Under the pieces are notes generated by a model. That model saw nothing but the letters and a program-made list of their open reading frames with translations. It did no database searches and was not told the origin of the DNA. The translations under genes were made by a program, and so were the position numbers. From positions 1-7,287 of the forward strand of contig JAGVEG010000044.1 in NCBI GenBank assembly GCA_020058355.1: DNA of 7,287 nucleotides. The letters run 5' to 3'. Shown here in pieces: positions 1 through 6,125 of this stretch. Source of the stretch: Candidatus Berkelbacteria bacterium (GTDB taxonomy: Bacteria > Patescibacteriota > UBA1384 > CAILIB01). Position 1 is the stretch's first letter. Every line of letters starts with the position of its first letter.

Positions 1-2
1 AG

Positions 3-1568
3 CCGATTGGCAGGATCTCAAATGTTGAGTACCGAGCGATTGGTGATGTAAAAGTTGAGCGTGAGATCCTTTCTCTGATTCCGCAATCAATGGCACGTCA
101 GCTGTTGGCAGTGCCGCTTGAGCTGAATGAGGGAGAGCTCATGATCGCCATGGTTGATCCTGAAGATTATGACGGTATTCAGGCGCTACGAAAGCAAACA
201 AATCTTGCTATTAAGATTGTACTCTCTTCCCGAGATGACGTACTGAAGGTACTTGACCAGTATACTGGACTTCAGGCAGAGGTGCAGAAGGCGATCCAGT
301 CTGGCGATTTCGGGTTCTCTGAAAAAGACGTTCAAAGTGCCCAGGGTGAGGATGTCTCAAGTCTTGAGAAAAATGACTCACCTACAGCGCGTATTGTGAG
401 CTCGCTGTTGAAGCGTGCGGTGAGCGAAGGTTCCTCGGATATTCATATTGAGCCATATGAGCACAAGGTAGTCGTACGCTATCGCCAGGACGGCATCCTG
501 CATAAGAAGCTGGAACTTCCTAAGGAAGTCCAAAACGCCATCATTGCGCGCTTTAAAATCTTGGCGAATCTCCGTATCGATGAGCAGCGTATTCCACAAG
601 ATGGCCGTCTGCAAATTACGATGGAAGGAAACCGCGTAATCGACTTCCGTCTCTCGACAATCCCGGTGGTGTTTGGAGAAAAGATTGTTATGCGTATCCT
701 TGATAAATCGAAGGGTATTGTTCAGCTGGAGACCACCGGTATGATGGATCGTGGTCTTGAGGTGCTGAATAAGAATAGTGAGCGCAGCCACGGCATGATC
801 TTGGTCACTGGTCCTACGGGTTCGGGTAAGACCACTACGCTCTATGCGATTCTTGGTGGACTTATGTCAGAAGACGTAAACATTCTGACCCTAGAAGATC
901 CGGTCGAGTACCGTATTGAGAGTATTAACCAGAGTCAGATGCACTCGGAAATCGGTTACACCTTTGCTTCAGGAATGCGTGCTGTTGTTCGTCAGGATCC
1001 GGACATCGTCATGCTTGGAGAAATTCGTGACCATGAAACGGCTGATATGGCAGTAAATGCAGCACTGACGGGACACGTAGTACTTTCCACACTGCATACG
1101 AACGACTCGGCAGGTGCATTCCCGCGTCTTATTGACATGGGAGTTGAGCCGTTCCTCATTACCTCGTCGGTGCATACGGTTATTGGTCAGCGTCTGACCC
1201 GCAAGATTTGTGATCACTGCAAAGAAAACTACGTACTGACTGATGCCGAAGAGAAGGAGGTTCGGGCGATCATTGCCGCCATGCCAAAGTCGGAGCGAGA
1301 AAAGTATGACAAGCCAAAGCTTGAATGCGCAGTGGGCAAGGGATGTGATAAGTGTGGAAAAACTGGCTACAAAGGACGGCTTGGCGTGTTCGAGGTGCTG
1401 GACGTTACTGAGCCAATCCGTGAGCTGGTTCTGAAGCGCGCCTCCGGTGGCTCGATTACTCAGAAAGCAATTGAAGAGGGTATGATGACGATGATTCAAG
1501 ATGGGGTAAGTAAGGCACTTCGGGGCATGACTACCATTGCCGAGGTGTGGCGTGTAACCAAGGAATAA
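3..1568 (+). CDS. pilB: Type IV pilus extension ATPase PilB (GspE/PilB family), 5' partial
   Basis: This is the cytoplasmic hexameric ATPase that powers pilus polymerisation through the platform protein PilC. The frame is open from base 3, so the first in-frame ATG at 90 is internal and the true start lies upstream; 521 residues are visible. Residue numbers here count from that ATG. Residues 1-60 plus the 29 codons before them match the C-terminal part of a T2SSE_N/MshEN domain (the IPQSMARQ and MVDPEDYD region). The ATPase core follows: Walker A GPTGSGKT at 241-248, Asp box LTLEDPVE at 266-273, Walker B around DIVMLGEIRD at 305-314, and His box STLHTNDSAGAFPRL at 333-347. A zinc site of two CxxC pairs lies at C374/C377 and C419/C422; it is typical of PilB and GspE and absent from PilT. 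pilC starts 4 bases after the stop. Identity as an assembly ATPase is secure. PilB rather than GspE rests on the neighbouring pilM-N-O genes. Confidence 0.95.
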   Translation, partial: PIGRISNVEYRAIGDVKVEREILSLIPQSMARQLLAVPLELNEGELMIAMVDPEDYDGIQALRKQTNLAIKIVLSSRDDVLKVLDQYTGLQAEVQKAIQSGDFGFSEKDVQSAQGEDVSSLEKNDSPTARIVSSLLKRAVSEGSSDIHIEPYEHKVVVRYRQDGILHKKLELPKEVQNAIIARFKILANLRIDEQRIPQDGRLQITMEGNRVIDFRLSTIPVVFGEKIVMRILDKSKGIVQLETTGMMDRGLEVLNKNSERSHGMILVTGPTGSGKTTTLYAILGGLMSEDVNILTLEDPVEYRIESINQSQMHSEIGYTFASGMRAVVRQDPDIVMLGEIRDHETADMAVNAALTGHVVLSTLHTNDSAGAFPRLIDMGVEPFLITSSVHTVIGQRLTRKICDHCKENYVLTDAEEKEVRAIIAAMPKSEREKYDKPKLECAVGKGCDKCGKTGYKGRLGVFEVLDVTEPIRELVLKRASGGSITQKAIEEGMMTMIQDGVSKALRGMTTIAEVWRVTKE

Positions 1569-1572
1569 TCAT

Positions 1573-2784
1573 ATGCCAATTTTTTCCTATACCCTGCGTA
1601 CCGCCGATGGTTCGTTAAAAAACGGCAATATCGAGGCTGCAAGTACCGTTGAAGCACTTCAACAACTCCGTACTCAGGGAACACCATTAAAATTGATTCC
1701 GGCAACCGGCAAAAATTCGGGTGAAAAGATCAAGTTTATGGATCGCTTTACGAAGGTTGGCCTTAAAGATCGCATCATTTTTACTGAGCAGCTAGCGGTT
1801 ATGTTGAAGGCGGGAGTGACCCTGGTTCAGGCCTTGCATGGTATTGCGGAGGAGACCACCAGCAAGCCGTTGGCAAAGATTCTCAGTGTGGTTGTGGCTG
1901 ATGTTGAATCGGGTATTCCCTTTTCACAAGCCCTTACCAAGCACCCACGTACCTTCTCGACGATTTTCTGTCAGATGGTGAAGGCTGCAGAGCGCACCGG
2001 AGATATTCCTTCAGTGCTTCAGAAATTGGCAATTCAGCAGCAGCGTGCAGCAGATCTGCAGTCGAAGGTAAAGGGTGCTCTGATGTATCCGGCAATCATT
2101 AGCGTTCTTCTGGTTGGTGTTATTATTGTAGTTATTACGTTCATCCTACCAAAGCTTTCAACGCTCTTTACTGAGTCTACTACCGCGTTACCGGCCTCAA
2201 CACGGTTCTTGCTGGCGCTCTCTGATTTCTTCATCTACCGCTGGTACATTGCAATTCTTGCCGTACTCGGGGTTATCGGCGCGTTTAAGCTCCTGGTTTC
2301 AAACAAAAAAGGCCAGTATTTCTGGGACAAATATAAGATGAAGTTCCCGGTTATGGGAACCTTCATGAAGAAGACATATATGACGCGTTTTTGCGAGAGC
2401 TTCGCCTCACTTGCTTCCTCTGGTGTGCCAATTATTGACGTTTTCTCAATTGTGAAGGGTGTAATTGGGAATTCTGTCTATGAGCTTGAGATTCAGAAGA
2501 TCTCTGATGATGTACAGAATGGTATCCGTATTGCCACTGCTATACGTAAGTCAAAATACTTCCCACCAATGGTGGGACAGCTCGTCAGTGTTGGGGAGCA
2601 ATCAGGTGACTTAGCGGGTATCTTTGAGGTACTTGGTGGTTTCTTCCAGAAAGATGTTGATGCCATGGCAAAGAATTTATCAACGTTGTTGGAGCCGGTG
2701 ATCATGATTGTGATGGGTGGCGCGGTTGGTTTTATTCTTATCTCAATTCTGCAGCCGATTTATAGCTTGGTGAATGTTGGTTAG
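1573..2784 (+). CDS. pilC: Type IV pilus inner-membrane platform protein PilC
   Basis: This polytopic membrane protein sits above the PilB hexamer and is thought to pass ATPase motion to the growing pilus. Its 403 residues are the usual PilC/GspF length. The N-terminal segment (1-60, opening with a FSYTLRTADG motif) is the short region seen in PilC. Two T2SSF domains follow, at about 66-190 and 270-395, each with its hallmark: AAERTGDIPSVL at 138-149 and VGEQSGDLAGIF at 340-351. Membrane segments are visible at about 172-193, 222-242 and 375-396, the family's three-helix plan. The ATG at 1573 is 4 bases past the pilB stop. An AAGGA that could act as ribosome binding site ends 8 bases before it, but this is also the end of pilB coding sequence. 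Translational coupling to pilB is likely. No lesion is visible. Confidence 0.96.
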   Translation: MPIFSYTLRTADGSLKNGNIEAASTVEALQQLRTQGTPLKLIPATGKNSGEKIKFMDRFTKVGLKDRIIFTEQLAVMLKAGVTLVQALHGIAEETTSKPLAKILSVVVADVESGIPFSQALTKHPRTFSTIFCQMVKAAERTGDIPSVLQKLAIQQQRAADLQSKVKGALMYPAIISVLLVGVIIVVITFILPKLSTLFTESTTALPASTRFLLALSDFFIYRWYIAILAVLGVIGAFKLLVSNKKGQYFWDKYKMKFPVMGTFMKKTYMTRFCESFASLASSGVPIIDVFSIVKGVIGNSVYELEIQKISDDVQNGIRIATAIRKSKYFPPMVGQLVSVGEQSGDLAGIFEVLGGFFQKDVDAMAKNLSTLLEPVIMIVMGGAVGFILISILQPIYSLVNVG

Positions 2785-2803
2785 GGGTATACAATAACCA
2801 CGT
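2765..2803 (+). promoter_or_regulatory. Possible promoter and near-leaderless start before pilM
   Basis: The 19-base pilC-pilM gap is the longest in the pilus cluster. It holds TACAAT at 2790-2795, a 5/6 match to the bacterial -10 box, within TATACAAT. A TTGGTG (3/6 match to the -35 box) lies at 2767-2772, exactly 17 bases upstream and inside the pilC end. Transcription from it would begin near 2802, almost at the pilM ATG (2804), giving a leaderless or near-leaderless message. There is no Shine-Dalgarno sequence at a useful distance, since the GGGG at 2783-2786 is too far upstream. The -35 match is weak and the site could be chance. Confidence 0.25.
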
Positions 2804-3883
2804 ATGGGACATATTATCGCTGGTATTGATATTGGACACGCTGCCGTAAAGGTAGTTGGTATTCGCTCAGGAAGAAAGCCTGAGTTTATTGGGTGTAAAG
2901 AGATACGTCTCGATCACCAGTATCTTGTTCGTGATGGTTTTCCTGATCATCAGATTGTCACTCGTGCTATTCAGGAGGCGCTGAAAACGGCTGCACCAAA
3001 GCCAATCAAGGCGCGCGAGTTAGTAATCACTATCTCTGAATCAGTAGTATTTCGTAAGATCTTTGATCTTGAGCAACTCCCTGAGAGTCAGATGACGGGT
3101 GCAGTACGGCTTGCGGCTTCTGAATTTCTTCCCGATGTTATTGATCAAATGGAGGTTGATTACCAGCCACTTATTTCTCAACTTGATATGGCAGACCCGG
3201 TACCGGTGCCAGCTCCCGCTGACCCAGCTGCCACGCAATCTGAAAAAGGGAATGATGAATCTGAGTCAACGGTTACCTCGCTTGCTAATAATCCGAGCAG
3301 TACAGTAGATAGCACAAAGCAATCGGTGATGGCGGTGGCAGTAAGTGGACGATTCATTCAGGATTTCATGAAGGTGGCAAAGCTCGGTAAGTTTACCGTG
3401 CGTGCAATTGAGCCAAAGGCAAATGCGCTCACCCGTGCAATTGTGCAGCCAAACCTGAAGAATGCGGTGGTGTTGGTTGATGTTGGCTCTGAAACAACCA
3501 CCATCTCACTTGCATATAATCACGCAGTATGGATTGCGAGCACTATTAATGTGGGTGCAAACATCATTCGAAATCCAGGTACGGGAGAGATTGAGCAAGT
3601 GCGTATAGCGCCGGGAATTGAAAAACTTATTGAGACACTTGCGGAAGAGGTTGAGCGAGTTGTGCGTTTTTTTGCATCTCGCGAGCGGGTTCCCGCTGCC
3701 CAGGTTCCCATTCTCCTTACGGGTGGGGGTTCCAATATTGCCGGCTTTGCTGAGGCGTATGCGGTGGCAACAAGTCGACCAGTAAGTCCTGCGCAGAGCT
3801 TGATAAAAATTCCAGCATTCTGCGACCGACGTTTCTATGGCGCATTGGGTGCAGCGCTCTATACCAGCTATGAAGCGTATTAA
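2804..3883 (+). CDS. pilM: Type IV pilus actin-like assembly protein PilM
   Basis: PilM is a cytoplasmic ATP-binding protein of the actin/FtsA fold; it binds the N-terminal tail of PilN and couples the membrane complex to the motor. It has 359 residues. The nucleotide-binding signatures are present: phosphate-1 loop GIDIGHAAVKVV at 7-18, phosphate-2 loop LVDVGSETTTISL at 224-236, and the adenosine motif ILLTGGGSNIAGF at 303-315. The usual PilM segments between them (FRKIFDLEQLPE at 83-94, AIEPKANAL at 201-209) also fit. Residues 127-175 are a Pro/Ala- then Ser/Thr/Asn/Glu-rich stretch that looks unstructured and longer than the short loop I expect there. The ATG at 2804 places the conserved GIDIG motif seven residues in, as usual. 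The 3' end overlaps pilN by 14 bases. GspL is unlikely, because PilN is a separate gene. Confidence 0.94.
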   Translation: MGHIIAGIDIGHAAVKVVGIRSGRKPEFIGCKEIRLDHQYLVRDGFPDHQIVTRAIQEALKTAAPKPIKARELVITISESVVFRKIFDLEQLPESQMTGAVRLAASEFLPDVIDQMEVDYQPLISQLDMADPVPVPAPADPAATQSEKGNDESESTVTSLANNPSSTVDSTKQSVMAVAVSGRFIQDFMKVAKLGKFTVRAIEPKANALTRAIVQPNLKNAVVLVDVGSETTTISLAYNHAVWIASTINVGANIIRNPGTGEIEQVRIAPGIEKLIETLAEEVERVVRFFASRERVPAAQVPILLTGGGSNIAGFAEAYAVATSRPVSPAQSLIKIPAFCDRRFYGALGAALYTSYEAY

Positions 3884-4535
3884 TCTCATACCACTTACCG
3901 TTCGGAAGAGGCAGCGCCAGCGCCAGCTAGGTGGGGCTGCTTTACTTGGTATTATTGTGGGTGGTGCTCCACTCGGCTTACTACTGAGTGCGGTACTTGT
4001 TATTGAGAAAGTATACGCAGACCAGGAAGCTGACCTTCTTTTTAGGACTGAGGTTGAGCAGTCAGAAGGGCTTACGCCGGTATTTGCTGTTTCGGGCAGT
4101 GCGGGTTCCGCAAAAAGTCTGGCTGACCAAGAGAGTGAGCTCGCAAAGGCAACTGTTGCTCAGCGCCTGTCTCTCATTAATGACCTCGCGGTAAAAGAAG
4201 TGAATTGGGTTGCGGTCTACCCGCTCATCAATCGCTTTTCTCCAGAGGGGATACGACTCACGAGTGTGGCTGCTAGTCGGGGAGCAACTACTATCACGCT
4301 GAAGATTTCGGCAGTTGCTCAGGATAACCAATCGTATTCCGCTTACGTTGATGACCTTAAACAGGAGAGTCTTGATGTTGTAAGGTCTGTCACCTTTGAC
4401 TCCTATGCATATGACACAGTGTCACGCCAGGTGACCTTTTCGATTACCGCCATTGTGCCAGCACCAATGAGTGTACCGACTCCGGTAACTACTCCGCTCG
4501 CCTCACCGGGAGCTTCTTCAGCAATACGACCATAA
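3870..4535 (+). CDS. pilN: Type IV pilus alignment-complex protein PilN
   Basis: This bitopic inner-membrane protein binds PilM through its cytoplasmic N-terminus and pairs with PilO outside the membrane. I chose the ATG at 3870 because it gives the diagnostic MKRINLIP start (INLIP at residues 4-8 is the PilM-binding motif). An in-frame ATG at 3837 would prepend 11 non-conserved residues and lie deeper inside pilM. The 221-residue product has a basic RKRQRQRQ stretch at 12-19, a membrane helix at about 21-46, a likely helical region at about 80-110, and a ferredoxin-like domain (VNWVAVYPLINRFSPEGIRL, then beta strands) to about 195. A Pro/Thr/Ser-rich tail of about 25 residues ends the protein. 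The start overlaps the pilM end by 14 bases and lacks a Shine-Dalgarno sequence, so coupled re-initiation is likely. pilO begins 2 bases after the stop. Confidence 0.9.
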   Translation: MKRINLIPLTVRKRQRQRQLGGAALLGIIVGGAPLGLLLSAVLVIEKVYADQEADLLFRTEVEQSEGLTPVFAVSGSAGSAKSLADQESELAKATVAQRLSLINDLAVKEVNWVAVYPLINRFSPEGIRLTSVAASRGATTITLKISAVAQDNQSYSAYVDDLKQESLDVVRSVTFDSYAYDTVSRQVTFSITAIVPAPMSVPTPVTTPLASPGASSAIRP

Positions 4536-4537
4536 TC

Positions 4538-5266
4538 ATGAAAACGAAAAAAACATCACGACCAGGAACACAGCTTACTGCACGCTTTTCAGTTTTTTCA
4601 ATTGTCGTGGGAGTTAGTGCGCTTATTTTTGCTGGTGGTTTCTGGGGTGTGGTCACTCCGCGCATCCAGGCAATTGCAAAGCTTATTCAGCGAGTAGAGC
4701 GTGGGCAGGCATTAGCGATCTCCGCACCCAAGAAACAAAAGACGCAGTCACTGAAGTCAGATTCAGACATTATGACAAGGTTTGAGGTACTACTCCCGGT
4801 TATGAATCAACTGATTCCTGTTGGTGACCGCCGGTACGACCTAACAAGTGAGTTAGAAGCACTTACTGCAAGTGAGGGTGTTATACTATCAGGGGTGGGC
4901 TATACACCGGGTGCTGCTGCTGCGCGCACAGCGGGAGGAGCTGCTGACGGACCATCGCCGTACGCCTCAACGCTCCTGCCGCGCTTGAACGTTACTTTCT
5001 CTGTGAGTGGGACATATGATCAGGTGCAGCAGTTCACGCGTCAGACATACCGTACGAAGCGTTTTATGGAGATTGATCAGATCTTACTAACGCCAACACC
5101 GGGGACGGATCGGGTAACTGCAGCATTTAGTATGGTTGTTTGGTATGTAGAAGGTGTGAAACCAGGAGTGGGAGCTGCGGCAAATACATCAGGAACTACC
5201 ACAGGATTTGGGGGTGGTTCAGTGCCTCTGGAAACCTCTTCCCCGACTAGACCTAATGAAGAATAA
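4538..5266 (+). CDS. pilO: Type IV pilus alignment-complex protein PilO
   Basis: PilO is the bitopic partner of PilN; the heterodimer links the cytoplasmic PilM-PilB-PilC machinery to the outside. This product has 242 residues: a short basic cytoplasmic tail (MKTKKTSRPG), one membrane helix at about 19-39, and a coiled-coil-like stretch after it. The PilO pattern follows at about 80-121 (FEVLLPVMNQLIPVGDRRYD, then SELEALTASEGVILSGVGY). A beta-rich ferredoxin-like end follows (RLNVTFSVSGTYDQVQQFTR at 149-168, up to WYVEG at about 206). An Ala/Gly-rich loop at about 124-140 interrupts the domain. The last 35 or so residues are Gly/Ser/Thr/Pro-rich and probably unstructured. The ATG is 2 bases after the pilN stop with no Shine-Dalgarno sequence. 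The stop shares one base with the next start (TAATG). Sequence conservation in this family is low, so the call also leans on position. Confidence 0.87.
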   Translation: MKTKKTSRPGTQLTARFSVFSIVVGVSALIFAGGFWGVVTPRIQAIAKLIQRVERGQALAISAPKKQKTQSLKSDSDIMTRFEVLLPVMNQLIPVGDRRYDLTSELEALTASEGVILSGVGYTPGAAAARTAGGAADGPSPYASTLLPRLNVTFSVSGTYDQVQQFTRQTYRTKRFMEIDQILLTPTPGTDRVTAAFSMVVWYVEGVKPGVGAAANTSGTTTGFGGGSVPLETSSPTRPNEE

Positions 5267-5619
5267 TGGCTCTTTTCTCTAAGCAACCAAAACGAGTTCC
5301 AATACAGAAGAAACCTCAGGTAAAGCCTCTGCGGAGAAAAGTTCAGCACAGTATTGAAGTGGGATCATTTCTCATGATGTTTCTTCCCCTTGTCGCTGTC
5401 GGTATCAGTCTTTGGCTTGGATGGTCCACACTTCAGACACCAGAGATTATCGCTCCATCTTCCGTACCTCCGCAAATAGCTGCACCATCCCCAGAAGTAG
5501 TGCCTTCAGCCTCAGTACCTGTTAGTGATTTTAAACAAAGTACCCTGCGGGGGCGTGATCCGCAGGGGATTATTGTTCCTTCAGAGATTCAGTCTACGCC
5601 AGCAGTTAATCCGTTTTAG
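5266..5619 (+). CDS. Small single-pass membrane protein in the pilP position, family not recognised
   Basis: The 117-residue product has a strongly basic, Pro-containing cytoplasmic tail (1-30, mostly K/R/Q/P) and one membrane helix at about 33-55. A Pro/Ala/Ser/Val-rich extracytoplasmic stretch (57-88) follows, and a short tail carries a GRDPQGIIVPSE motif at 96-107 and ends in NPF. It starts in the TAATG overlap with pilO, so it is translated with the pilus genes and probably belongs to the same complex. Proteobacterial operons place the lipoprotein PilP here, but this protein contains no cysteine, so it has no lipobox, and it is far shorter than PilP. It may be a positional analogue that touches PilN/PilO, or a lineage-specific accessory. 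That is inference from position. Its 3' end overlaps the opposite-strand response regulator gene by 14 bases and carries a terminator-like hairpin. Confidence 0.8.
   Translation: MALFSKQPKRVPIQKKPQVKPLRRKVQHSIEVGSFLMMFLPLVAVGISLWLGWSTLQTPEIIAPSSVPPQIAAPSPEVVPSASVPVSDFKQSTLRGRDPQGIIVPSEIQSTPAVNPF
5533..5567 (-). terminator. Candidate intrinsic terminator of the kinase-regulator transcript, inside the pilP-position gene
   Basis: A perfect 8-bp inverted repeat, CCCTGCGG at 5543-5550 and CCGCAGGG at 5560-5567, encloses a 9-base loop. Read on the - strand the stem is followed at once by TACTTTGTTT (7 T in 10, ending at 5533). The hairpin begins 38 bases past the response-regulator stop, which is the arrangement of a rho-independent terminator. 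On the + strand it lies within the coding sequence, 50 bases before the TAG. There it is followed by a weaker T-rich run (ATTATTGTTCCTT), so it could also trap + transcripts when ribosomes are absent. Pairing and placement are visible; function is inferred. Confidence 0.55.
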
Positions 5620-6091
5620 GCTGAGGAGCTGGAGCCGGAGCGGGTGCTGGTGGTGTATCTGTGGGCTGGCTGGTGATGCCCAGTGAGGGAGTCGCCTCGG
5701 TACTTACTGCGTCTTGGCCTAGTAGCTTCTTAACGACAGCGATAATATCAGTAGGAAGTACTTCTGACTTAATGAGGTAGGCGTCACGGGGTCCGAGGAG
5801 CTGTCGCAGTGGTTCGATCTGGTTGACGAGTGCCGTGACAATAATAATGGGAATGGCGGCGGTGTCAGGGGTCTTGCGGACAGAGCGGGCAACGTCGAGC
5901 CCGTTCATTTTTGGCATCATAATATCCATGATGATGAGCGAGGGGTGAACTTCGTTAATCAGCTGCAGCGCCTGCTCACCATTGGTGGCATGTACTACAT
6001 TGTATCCTTCGCGGATAAGAAAATCGCGGTACATTTCAGCCAAGAGAGGCTCGTCTTCGGCAAGGAGAATAGTGGTTCCTTCTACGGACAT
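5606..6091 (-). CDS. Stand-alone receiver-domain response regulator
   Basis: This is a CheY-like phosphorylation-dependent regulator with no DNA-binding or enzymatic output domain, so it probably acts by protein contact. The receiver domain spans about residues 6-125 of 161. The acidic pair is E12/D13, the phospho-acceptor is D56 (in LIIMDIMMPKMNG), the switch threonine is T86 (in IIIVTAL), and the conserved lysine is K108 (LIKSE). All active-site residues are present. Residues 128-161 form a Ser/Thr then Pro/Ala tail with a PAPAPAPAP run at 148-156. The gene lies 32 bases downstream of the histidine kinase, its likely phosphodonor. The ATG at 6091 is preceded by CCCC rather than a Shine-Dalgarno sequence. 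It starts the first beta strand at the normal distance. The 3' end overlaps the convergent pilus-side gene by 14 bases. Confidence 0.92.
   Translation of the reverse strand: MSVEGTTILLAEDEPLLAEMYRDFLIREGYNVVHATNGEQALQLINEVHPSLIIMDIMMPKMNGLDVARSVRKTPDTAAIPIIIVTALVNQIEPLRQLLGPRDAYLIKSEVLPTDIIAVVKKLLGQDAVSTEATPSLGITSQPTDTPPAPAPAPAPQPKTD
5624..5650 (-). repeat. Pro-Ala dipeptide repeat in the response-regulator tail
   Basis: Nine codons encode alternating Pro and Ala (residues 148-156). Third positions vary: Pro uses CCA, CCC, CCG and CCT, and Ala uses GCA and GCT. The repeat is therefore imperfect in DNA and maintained mainly at the protein level. Such stretches usually form stiff, extended linkers. 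Confidence 0.7.
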
Positions 6092-6103
6092 GGGGATATG
6101 CGA

Positions 6104-6125
6104 GATATAGTACGTTTAGTATATC
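6104..6125. promoter_or_regulatory. Imperfect inverted repeat between kinase and regulator genes
   Basis: The 32-base gap between the kinase stop and the regulator start is AT-rich. It holds a 22-bp imperfect inverted repeat whose outer arms are GATATA at 6104-6109 and TATATC at 6120-6125, overlapping the kinase TGA. On the - strand it contains TATACT at 6123-6118, a 5/6 match to the -10 box, but only a poor -35 (TCGGTA) sits 17 bases upstream. It could be a weak internal promoter, a small operator or chance. The arms are too AT-rich for a stable terminator. Confidence 0.2.

Noticed and set aside
378..1499. Long - strand open frames opposite pilB (378-791 and 969-1499)
   Set aside because: Their translations show no domain logic and lie fully antisense to a strongly conserved ATPase core.
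90..1568. ATG at 90 as the true start of PilB
   Set aside because: The frame is open back to base 3 and those 29 codons continue the conserved N-terminal domain, so the gene begins upstream.
3837..3869. Earlier in-frame ATG for pilN
   Set aside because: It adds 11 residues that are a frame-shifted reading of the pilM end. The conserved MKRINLIP start is at 3870.
3506..3889. - strand open frames opposite the end of pilM
   Set aside because: They are antisense to conserved PilM motifs, with Cys/Arg/Thr-rich translations resembling no protein family.
3..5266. Type II secretion (GspE-F-L-M) instead of type IV pilus
   Set aside because: PilM is a free actin-like protein followed by a separate INLIP-type PilN, which is the pilus arrangement, and there are no gspC, gspD or pseudopilin genes.
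5266..5619. Naming this gene pilP
   Set aside because: There is no cysteine or lipobox, it is shorter than PilP, and no PilP domain is seen; only the position matches.
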